Assembly: GCF_011764485.1 (NCBI RefSeq) | Contig: NZ_AP022849.1 | Coordinates: 186,001 to 250,000 of the forward strand | From: Bosea sp. ANAM02 | GTDB taxonomy: Bacteria; Pseudomonadota; Alphaproteobacteria; Rhizobiales; Beijerinckiaceae | DNA: 64,000 nucleotides | Reading direction: 5' to 3' | In this document: piece after piece, positions 27,373-37,564 of the stretch | How the letters are laid out: every line of letters begins with the position of its first letter | Position numbering within the stretch: position 1 is the stretch's first letter | Made by a program: the position numbers and the translations under genes | The notes under the pieces: model-generated | Told to the model about the DNA's origin: nothing | Databases searched by the model: none | What the model saw: only the letters and a program-made list of their open reading frames with translations

Positions 27373-29548
27373 GGAGGGTAGCTTCCGGTTGACGGGGCGC
27401 GATCGCGGCCCTTGTTCTCGCGATGGCCGCTTGGCGCGCGGCCGGTGTGCTGATCGTTTTATCGATGAGGTCACGGAGCTTCTGGCCGTCCAATCGACGC
27501 CAGCTGCGCGGCAGGAAGGGGCGCACGCGGTCCATTGCCTGGCTTGCGAGCCAAGCCTTCATTTCCGGCGTCGGCGTTCCGACCGCCGCGAGCTCTTCCC
27601 CCGCCTTGTGGGCTGCCTGAATGCGTAGGAGAAGTGCTTCGAGGTCCTCGATCTCGAATGTCCTCACAAACTCCAGAACAGCAGGGAGGTGATCCGCCGG
27701 TGGGTCACCGTTGTCGACGCCTTTTAGTTGTTGGATCGCTAAGCGGTAGCCGGTCTGCTCGCAAAGGTGCAGGACCAGCTCCAGCGTGCTCCGTCCCGCC
27801 GGCGAGGAAAGCCCAAGGATCAACGAGCGCCCAACGGCTGCGTCGCCGGCATACGACGCCACGCAATGGAGCATCTCCCGGCCCTCCGCGAAGAACTGCT
27901 CGGTCGTGACCAGAGGCGTGATGGTAACCTCGCCGAAACGCTTCGGCTCCGAGATGAGATGCGGATAGAGCTGCGCGGTCAGCTCCTCGATCACTTCCGT
28001 GTCGGGCATGCATTGCGTCCGCGCCCAATCATTGTCTCGCCTTTCGGCGTCGGACAGGGCGCGTGAAACCAGGTGCCAATCGCGGTCGAGTTTGTCGAGC
28101 CCATCGAGGTCGCGGTTTTCCGGGAAGACGACCTCCAGACCAGCCTTGCGGGCCCAGATCAGCTCGATTCCCGTCGCCGTTGCGATCTGGCCGCTGATCC
28201 AGCGGAAGACGCTGGGCACGTTGCTCGCTTTTACGCTGCTAAGCACGCCCCGCTCATCGCGATAGCAATTGACCACGCGGGTGAAGCCAGGCGCGTCGAC
28301 CTCAGCGAAGTTGCTTGCCATCCAAGCGAGCGTTTTGAAATCGCGTCCAGATGGGACGGGCGCATGAGCGTTCGCCGACAGAAGCTTCTCGTAGGCGTGC
28401 ACGCCCTGTTCCAAAGCTTCGTAACGGAAGCCGTGGGTGAGCCTGACTCCAACCAGTGCCTTCAACGTCTTCCGGTGTAACCCCTTCAGCCCGAACAGGG
28501 TCTGAATGAAGCTCGCCAGCGGCTTCCTGGCCCGGAAGCCGGCCTGGACGGGCCCATAGAGAAGATGTCGCCATTCCAGCCAAGGAAGCGTTTTCCTCAG
28601 TTCCTGGGCCAGCTGATAGTCGGTGGCGTTCCACCCAGCGCGGGCCCTGAAGAAACCGACAGCGCCAAGCCTGTCGGCAAACGGGCGCTGACTGCGTGCA
28701 GCATGATCGATGATCGCGCTGGCGAATGACCGACGAAAGCGGGCGAGCGCGGCGCGCTCCCCCCGCATCAGCATGACTTTGACCGTCTCGCCGAACCCGG
28801 TGAAGCGTTCGATATCGAGCGGGGGACGCATGCTCATTCCGAGGACGAATAGGTTCTCGTCCGGCGTCAGGTCTGGAAACTTCTCCTGCTGGTTTTGAGT
28901 AAGCGCTTGCGTGACCAGGGAGCGAAGCACGGCGTCGCCTTCCTCGCTAAGAGGAACCGGCAGTTGCTCAGCGTCAGGGAGGAAGAGCTCGCGCGTGACG
29001 GTGCCGAGGTCGTCCATTGCGACGAAGAAGTGGAACCGCGTGCCGTGCGTCTCGTCCGCCCTCTGCGGAACGCGGACGACAAGAGCGCTATGCCAACCGG
29101 TGTCCCGCCCCGCGACGAAGCGCAAGGACCAAGTCTGGAGAACATTGCCGAGGTCCGTGGCGATGCGCTCGTGCTCGACTGGATCTTTGGAAAACCGGCG
29201 GTTGGAGACCCGGCGCAGACCAGCGCGCGAGGCAACCGCCTTCGGCATGTTGCCGAGGACGACCACCTTTTGCGACTTCCGGTTGACGAGTGCGTGCGCG
29301 ATCCCGATGGCCGAGGCCTTGTCGACGACTCTGTGCCCGACGGTCTTCCGATAGAGGTACATCGCCTCGACGCGGATTGGTTCAGAAGGAAGCGGATGGG
29401 CAGCGGCGACAGCGCGGCATTTCGCAATCAGCGGGTGACCGGGCTTCGACGGGGCCCCCTCCAGCAGATTGTCGAGATGCTCACGCAGACCAACCAGACG
29501 CTCAAGGCGCTGGGAGGACGGCGTTAGGATGGCGACTGACTCGCGCAT
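27362..29548 (-). CDS. PcfJ-like protein
   Basis: A 728-residue protein. Residues about 570-640 match the PcfJ pattern: EGREMLHCVASYAGDAAVG, LILGLSSPAGRSTLELVL, then AIQQLKGVDNGDPP. The conserved features are EGR-x-M-x-HCV-x2-Y, an S-x-ST-x-E type strand and a final Q-x-KG-x-N/D. PcfJ was named on an enterococcal conjugative plasmid; its biochemical role is not settled. The 550-residue N-terminal region is Arg-rich and unrecognised. It heads a four-gene minus-strand operon. The gap upstream has an inverted AATCCTT pair 17 bases apart. A second protein of the same kind is at 33317-35146. Confidence 0.7.
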   Translation of the reverse strand: MRESVAILTPSSQRLERLVGLREHLDNLLEGAPSKPGHPLIAKCRAVAAAHPLPSEPIRVEAMYLYRKTVGHRVVDKASAIGIAHALVNRKSQKVVVLGNMPKAVASRAGLRRVSNRRFSKDPVEHERIATDLGNVLQTWSLRFVAGRDTGWHSALVVRVPQRADETHGTRFHFFVAMDDLGTVTRELFLPDAEQLPVPLSEEGDAVLRSLVTQALTQNQQEKFPDLTPDENLFVLGMSMRPPLDIERFTGFGETVKVMLMRGERAALARFRRSFASAIIDHAARSQRPFADRLGAVGFFRARAGWNATDYQLAQELRKTLPWLEWRHLLYGPVQAGFRARKPLASFIQTLFGLKGLHRKTLKALVGVRLTHGFRYEALEQGVHAYEKLLSANAHAPVPSGRDFKTLAWMASNFAEVDAPGFTRVVNCYRDERGVLSSVKASNVPSVFRWISGQIATATGIELIWARKAGLEVVFPENRDLDGLDKLDRDWHLVSRALSDAERRDNDWARTQCMPDTEVIEELTAQLYPHLISEPKRFGEVTITPLVTTEQFFAEGREMLHCVASYAGDAAVGRSLILGLSSPAGRSTLELVLHLCEQTGYRLAIQQLKGVDNGDPPADHLPAVLEFVRTFEIEDLEALLLRIQAAHKAGEELAAVGTPTPEMKAWLASQAMDRVRPFLPRSWRRLDGQKLRDLIDKTISTPAARQAAIARTRAAIAPRQPEATLHAA

Positions 29549-29575
29549 GAGACGAACAAGGACCCCAAAGAACGA

Positions 29576-29606
29576 AATCCTTCGTAGCTGAAGGGCGCGA
29601 AGGATT
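29576..29606. promoter_or_regulatory. inverted AATCCTT pair
   Basis: AATCCTT (29576-29582) and AAGGATT (29600-29606) are separated by 17 bases, extended to ATCCTTCG and CGAAGGAT. It lies between the PcfJ-like gene start and the end of the gene at 29618, so it is placed as a promoter or operator of the operon. Confidence 0.5.
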
Positions 29607-29617
29607 CGATTCGCAAT

Positions 29618-30198
29618 TCATACCCGATCCACGGATTTGTTCTTCATTGGTGACACCAACGCGTAGATGCTCTGAGCCCAGGCCGCCTTGAACGCCGTCT
29701 CTGCGTCATCCATCGTCGCTGCGAGTTCGTTCGTACCGGAGAAGGACCACCTGACGCCGCCACCCTTCTCCGGTTTGAGCCAGCCTACCTCGGCTCCATC
29801 AAAGGAGATCGACCAGCCTCTGCCTCTGGACTTGAACACGAGATCTTCGAGATGGGGCTGCCAACGAACCTCCATCCTCGCGATCTCGTCCTTCGAGAAA
29901 GGGTTCCGGAGATATGGGTTCGGTATGGTGCCGTTCACCCAACTCACGAAGGTCATGAACACCGTCAGGCCATCGCCCTGGTCAAAGGTGTCATCGAAAG
30001 TCGTGGGATATGGGCTTTCGGTGAGTTCGAGAGTTTGCGTCCATTTCTTATCGGGAGGTCGATCAACAAGCGCGATAAAGCGCAAAGTCACGGCCTTGCC
30101 GTCCAGCTGTAGGTAGCCGCTGCACCCGATGTGTGCAGGCAGCCGGTCGATGACTCGGCGCTTCGCGAGGCTGCGCTTCGATGCCTCACCATCGATCA

Positions 30199-30202
<4 letters not shown>
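29618..30202 (-). CDS. hypothetical protein
   Basis: A 194-residue protein beginning MMIDGEASKRSLAKRRVID, with a soluble alpha/beta composition (TLRFIALVDRPPDKKWTQTL) and several Trp residues. No motif is recognised. It overlaps the preceding ribbon-helix-helix-like gene by 4 bases (ATGA), so the two are probably one transcript. Confidence 0.5.
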
Positions 30203-33243
<3,041 letters not shown>

Positions 33244-33316
33244 GGGCGCGAATCCCGATTTATGGGGTCATGCCTCAATCCGGGATCTCGAAAACTCGGA
33301 ATCTCCTGCAGCTCGA

Positions 33317-35146
33317 ATGTTGCTCTACCCGGTCATGCTCGACAACCATCAGGACGATCGGCTGAAGGACCTCGCTCAGGCCCTCGCCGAAATCGGGGTC
33401 TCCGCTGGTCTGGAAGAGGGCAAGGATGGACGCATCGGCTTTTGGGTCGTCTATCCGGCGAGCGAGGGCAAATACCGCTTCCTGATGGCCGCAGCGAATG
33501 ATGACGGCCTTATCGACGTGATGCAGGTCGACGCGCCATCTGTTCCCGGGCATTTCGCTGTCACGACGCTTGCGGCCATGCCGACGAGCCTGGTGTCAGC
33601 TGACGAGGAGATCTACCACCTCCGTGCGCTCGGGGTTCTGCCGGATCACATGAGGCCGTCCGGCGATGTCAGCGTCGGGATCGGGATCGCACTCTGCAAG
33701 CGGTTCTATGGAGACGTCATCGAGCAGGACGAACGCTTCGAGCTTATTCGGCGCGTAGCGAACTGGCTCGATGACCACGGGCTTGCTCGCCTTCGTGATC
33801 TCATAGGCGCCGACCGGATCGCCCTTTGCGAGACTGCGGTTCGGCTGGGCGGCGGCTGGCACGACAGCGGTCGCCATGGCCTGAGAGGGCTCCGATGGCC
33901 CTCGGACTCGGTTGGCGATGTTCGTGTCGCGATCGAGGCGTACCCAGCTCTCGCGTCGATTATCTTCTGGTCGCCTGCACTTCCGGGGACGCCAAAAGCC
34001 GTCGCCATGGAGACACTCGCGGAGTTCGATATCGCGTTGGACAAGCGGCAGGGGCTCCTTCGGCGCTTAGCGGGCGTCGACCTGCCTCCGCTCGGGATCA
34101 GCGCGTTACATGCCGCTGCCGACTTGCCTTTGGGTTGGGTCCCGACCAGGCATGACACAGTCGGATGGCATCGCTTCTCCGGCGCGCTCTCTCTATTCCG
34201 TCATCTGAAGGACGCGTTCGGGACGCCTCCGCATATCTCGGCCGGTGGGTACGGTGGGCGTTGGGATGAACTCGAAAGCAAAGTTTATCTGCTGTCTGGA
34301 CGCCTCCTAACTGCCCCGGGCCTCCTTCCTGGATCCGCGATGGCATCAGAGCTCGTCGAGTTTGTGAGGAACCAGACCCACGACGTTACTTTCGACTTCT
34401 GCGAGACAATCATTGTGCCCCTGATGGCATCGCTTGGGCATGATGAGGTTGCCGCCAGCCGCGCGGGCTTTTTGACGGCGATCGGCGGCTTCCTGTTCGG
34501 AGATCGGTCGTTGGTCGCCGTCATGGAGGTGGCAAAGCGCTGGCACGACCGCGGCGTTCAGATCCCGACCCGTTTCAACACGTCTCGGACCTGGGAGGCG
34601 TGGCTCCCCGACTTTTCGATCTACGACCGCCTTTCGATCAAGCAGCTGACCACCAGTTGCGAACTCATAGACGAGGGGCGAATCGGCCCGGACGAGGGCG
34701 GCCTGGAGGGGCTGGCTCACTGCGTTGGCGGGTACGCCCCTCGCGCCTCTCGTGGCGATTGCGCCATCCTGTCCATCCGAACTGACGGCGCTCGTCTCTC
34801 AACCGCGGAACTGCGTTGGAAGGATGGGCAGTTCCAGGTTCTGCAGCACTATGGCAAGGGAAACACGCCGCCTCCTATCGAAGCCGAAAGCGCGCTCAAG
34901 CGATATCTCCGATGCTTCGCTGACGGCATTCTCGCCGTCGATCTCGAAGCACTCGCTCGGGTCAGGGCGAGAGCCCGGTCCGACGCGACCGCGGTTTGCG
35001 GGTACGACTGGCGCGAAGCCGGTGCAATCGAGCGCGTTCTGGACCTTTGGCGCCCCTATCTCGCGAAGAATCGCCAAGGCATCACGCTGGATGAGCTCGC
35101 TGACCTATTCTGCCTTTCGCCTTCGACGGGCATGATGATGCGATAA
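33317..35146 (+). CDS. second PcfJ-like protein
   Basis: A 609-residue protein from the ATG at 33317. The C-terminal 120 residues show the PcfJ-like pattern: CELIDEGRIG, GLAHCVGGYAPRASRGDCAI, LSIRTDGARLSTAEL and LQHYGKGNTPP. The N-terminal 450 residues are unrelated by eye to the PcfJ-like protein at 27362-29548 and have no recognised motif (FWVVYPASEGKYRFLMAA). It is 73 bases after gyrB on the same strand and may be cotranscribed. Role unknown. Confidence 0.6.
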   Translation: MLLYPVMLDNHQDDRLKDLAQALAEIGVSAGLEEGKDGRIGFWVVYPASEGKYRFLMAAANDDGLIDVMQVDAPSVPGHFAVTTLAAMPTSLVSADEEIYHLRALGVLPDHMRPSGDVSVGIGIALCKRFYGDVIEQDERFELIRRVANWLDDHGLARLRDLIGADRIALCETAVRLGGGWHDSGRHGLRGLRWPSDSVGDVRVAIEAYPALASIIFWSPALPGTPKAVAMETLAEFDIALDKRQGLLRRLAGVDLPPLGISALHAAADLPLGWVPTRHDTVGWHRFSGALSLFRHLKDAFGTPPHISAGGYGGRWDELESKVYLLSGRLLTAPGLLPGSAMASELVEFVRNQTHDVTFDFCETIIVPLMASLGHDEVAASRAGFLTAIGGFLFGDRSLVAVMEVAKRWHDRGVQIPTRFNTSRTWEAWLPDFSIYDRLSIKQLTTSCELIDEGRIGPDEGGLEGLAHCVGGYAPRASRGDCAILSIRTDGARLSTAELRWKDGQFQVLQHYGKGNTPPPIEAESALKRYLRCFADGILAVDLEALARVRARARSDATAVCGYDWREAGAIERVLDLWRPYLAKNRQGITLDELADLFCLSPSTGMMMR

Positions 35147-35177
35147 CGGCCGGCCGTCGCCGGCGAGAGGCATCGAC

Positions 35178-35972
35178 ATGTACAAGCTCACGCTTTCCAG
35201 CCGCGGCAATCCCGATTTTGGCCAGGACTCCACTCGCAGCTTTCCGGGTGTCGCCGATCGCACGGTCGAGGTCGTCGACTTTGCTGAGGCCTCGCAGGAA
35301 TGCCGGAGCTTCATCGAGCGCAATGGCCTGGGCGGCGGCAATTGGACTGGCGGCGCCATCACGGATTCCGCCGGCAACCTGGTCGGTCAGGTCAGCTACA
35401 ATGGGAAGGTCTGGAAGGCCGGCGACGACTTCAAGATTGGCGCATCGCCGGTCTTCAATCCGCACCAGGAAAAGGCGGAGCCCAAAGACGAGTTCGCTTA
35501 TGAGATCGCCCGCATTGACGTCCCCGGCCTCGGGACGCTTGAGGCCTTCGGCTGCTTTCGGGCCGCAGTGATCAAATCAGTCCCTGGGACCTTCCAGATC
35601 GCCGGTCAGGACGTCGAGTTTTACGTCACCGCGTCCTACAAGCCGAAGGGCAAGATAGCCTTCCACGGGCGTACCCTGAGCGTCATGCCCGGCGGCGATC
35701 TGCGGCTGAGCCAACAGGCGCCGCAGGAATTCTTCCTCGCCGTGAAGGCTGCTCTGACGAAATGGGCCGCCACCCCTGAGGGGCAGCAGCTCGTCATACG
35801 CAACGAGATCAAAGACCAGGCCCGCACCATTGCCTGGCACGACCATGCGATTGGCATCGCGAGGCAGGGGATCGCGAAACACGAAGCCGACCAGGCTGCA
35901 TGCCGCGAGCGCATCGCGAGCTTCGAGCAAAGCCTGGAGGGCTTTGAGCGCGGACGAGCGCCCAAGCTCTAG
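35178..35972 (+). CDS. hypothetical protein
   Basis: A 264-residue protein. The N-terminal 90 residues (MYKLTLSSRGNPDFGQDST, ERNGLGGGNWTGGAI) form a beta-rich domain; the middle is alpha/beta, and the last 50 residues are a helical charged tail with repeated His and Glu. No family is recognised. AGAGG lies before the ATG. Its end overlaps a convergent small gene by 4 bases. Confidence 0.55.
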   Translation: MYKLTLSSRGNPDFGQDSTRSFPGVADRTVEVVDFAEASQECRSFIERNGLGGGNWTGGAITDSAGNLVGQVSYNGKVWKAGDDFKIGASPVFNPHQEKAEPKDEFAYEIARIDVPGLGTLEAFGCFRAAVIKSVPGTFQIAGQDVEFYVTASYKPKGKIAFHGRTLSVMPGGDLRLSQQAPQEFFLAVKAALTKWAATPEGQQLVIRNEIKDQARTIAWHDHAIGIARQGIAKHEADQAACRERIASFEQSLEGFERGRAPKL

Positions 35973-36205
35973 ATCGGATCGCGCTCCTTCCCTTTCGAAG
36001 AGCGGCGCAAAGTCCAGAACTGCATCATCAAGGCAATGCCTGAGATGATCAGGTAGGCTATCTCGATCCCTAGAGCAGCCTCCGGCCAGAAATGGGGTAA
36101 CGCGAGCGCGGACGAACGTCGGATCCACTGGCCCGCTTGACTGAGTTCTGGTCGCAAAGTCGGCTCCTTTGGCGCCGGGCTGCCGCGACCGGAAAGCGAT
36201 CTCAC
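35969..36205 (-). CDS. small single-pass membrane protein
   Basis: A 78-residue protein with one membrane segment (GIEIAYLIISGIALMMQFW) flanked by basic residues. The N-terminal 40 residues are Arg/Pro-rich. It overlaps the convergent gene end by 4 bases, typical of the packing here, but it has no strong ribosome binding site and could be spurious. Confidence 0.4.
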   Translation of the reverse strand: MRSLSGRGSPAPKEPTLRPELSQAGQWIRRSSALALPHFWPEAALGIEIAYLIISGIALMMQFWTLRRSSKGKERDPI

Positions 36206-36260
36206 GACTTGGACTGCGAGTTATAGTAGACAGCCCTGCCTGAGGTTCATCCACTGAATC

Positions 36261-36348
36261 ATGGATTGCATTCTCATTCCTTGATGGACCGCGCGGGCGC
36301 CTCACCGTAATCCTTGTATGTCCCTCTCTTGGGCGGAATCGAATATCG
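36261..36348 (+). promoter_or_regulatory. promoter-like region with AATCCTTG element
   Basis: ATGGATTG (36261-36268), ATTCCTTG (about 36276-36283) and AATCCTTG (36309-36316) lie in this gap. TTGTAT (36314-36319), 17 bases and AATCGA (36337-36342) give a layout like that before 12785, with the AATCCTTG element overlapping the -35 box, 33 bases before the GTG at 36376. Confidence 0.4.
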
Positions 36349-36375
36349 ACCGCCGGGCATCACAGGATCAGGCTC

Positions 36376-36726
36376 GTGACCACTCAGACCGCCCCCACCG
36401 TCCGCCTCTTCATGAAAGAGCGCGAGATCATCCCGACCGAGGTGAATACGCTCTTCAACCGGCATCTCCGCCGCACCCTCGACAAGATCAAGGCCCAGCA
36501 GATCAAGGCCTACGGCCATCTCGTGCACCCGGAGACGGGCGAGCGCCCGCAGATCTGGCTGGTCGTCAAGGACGTGCTCAAGGCGCAGATCGAAATCCGC
36601 CTGGTCACCGACTCTGAGCCGCTCCGCGCTTGGCTGAAGGAGAAGGGCGCGCCGATCGGCGAGCTGATCCAGAAGGAAGGCGTAGACGCCCCCGTCATCC
36701 ACGAGAATCAGGCGGACGCGGCTTGA
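36376..36726 (+). CDS. hypothetical protein
   Basis: A 116-residue protein from a GTG (MTTQTAPTVRLFMKEREI). It is basic in the middle (FNRHLRRTLDKIKAQQIKAYG) and acidic at the end. No family is recognised. It is separated from the bactofilin-like gene by a 75-base gap with promoter-like boxes. Confidence 0.5.
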   Translation: MTTQTAPTVRLFMKEREIIPTEVNTLFNRHLRRTLDKIKAQQIKAYGHLVHPETGERPQIWLVVKDVLKAQIEIRLVTDSEPLRAWLKEKGAPIGELIQKEGVDAPVIHENQADAA

Positions 36727-36742
36727 ATTAACGCCGCATTCG

Positions 36743-36771
36743 TTGACCCATTCAAGGATCTCTCAATAGGG
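36743..36771 (+). promoter_or_regulatory. promoter before bactofilin-like gene
   Basis: TTGACC (36743-36748), a 17-base spacer, and ATAGGG (36766-36771), 30 bases before the ATG at 36802. AAGGATC lies inside the spacer and GTTCCTTGAG just after, so the short element overlaps the polymerase site. Confidence 0.5.
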
Positions 36772-36801
36772 TTCCTTGAGTAAGGGAAGGATCGAATCGA
36801 G

Positions 36802-37542
36802 ATGCTTGCTCAATCCTTGGACGCAGACGCCCGCGACGTCATCAGCCAGCCTGGGACCGTTCGCCTTGATCGCCCCTTCGAGGGGACGATCAAGTGCCAT
36901 CGGCTCATCCTCGAGGCCGGCGCGAACGTGTCCGCGGATGTGCAGGTCAATCTCCTCGACATGCTTCCCGGCGCGCAGCTGACCGGTCCTGTTCGGGCTC
37001 GTGAGGTACGCCTCCACCGCACGACGGTGCTGCGCGGCGAGGTGCGCTCCGAGAAAATCACCACCTATGGCCAGATCATCGGCCTGTGCATCGCCGGCGA
37101 GCTTCGCGGCGCGCGATCGGCGACGTTCAGCGGCATCGTCGTGGCCGAGTTCTTCGGCAGTGAACCCGGCTGCGAGATCAAGGGCGGCCTTCGGGCTGCC
37201 ATCGGCCTCACCGCCCAGATCGAGCGTCTCAATCGCGACCGCGAGAACATCCTGCGATCCGGCCTTCTCGCTCCGACCGATGTGTGGGCGACGCCGAGTG
37301 ATCCATTCATCCTTTCCGATCACCCCGACTCTACCGCGCCCGCGCCTCATTCAGATGCCCCGCCGACGGCTTCAACCGAGGAGCAGCCTTCTCCGGTGGC
37401 CGGAGCGCAGAGCGCCGCAGTGAAGCCATCGCTTCTGGACATCCGACGCGTGTCGCTGGCGGCCGTCGCTTCGGCGGCGCCCGATCAGCCGCGGCCCGAA
37501 ACGGCAACGGTGCACGCGTTCAGGCCCCGCCTTTTCCCCTGA
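36802..37542 (+). CDS. bactofilin-like protein
   Basis: A 246-residue protein. Residues 15-130 have the strand-and-turn repeats of a bactofilin-type beta-helix: RPFEGTIKCHRLILEAGANV, QLTGPVRAREVRLHRTTVL, RGEVRSEKITTYGQIIG. The C-terminal 110 residues are Pro/Ala/Ser-rich and probably disordered. Bactofilins polymerise and localise cell-wall or polar machinery. The central repeat here is less regular than in classic bactofilins. It lies just upstream of gyrA (22 bases). AAGGA precedes the ATG. Confidence 0.45.
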   Translation: MLAQSLDADARDVISQPGTVRLDRPFEGTIKCHRLILEAGANVSADVQVNLLDMLPGAQLTGPVRAREVRLHRTTVLRGEVRSEKITTYGQIIGLCIAGELRGARSATFSGIVVAEFFGSEPGCEIKGGLRAAIGLTAQIERLNRDRENILRSGLLAPTDVWATPSDPFILSDHPDSTAPAPHSDAPPTASTEEQPSPVAGAQSAAVKPSLLDIRRVSLAAVASAAPDQPRPETATVHAFRPRLFP

Positions 37543-37564
37543 TTGACTGAGAGAAGACTAACCA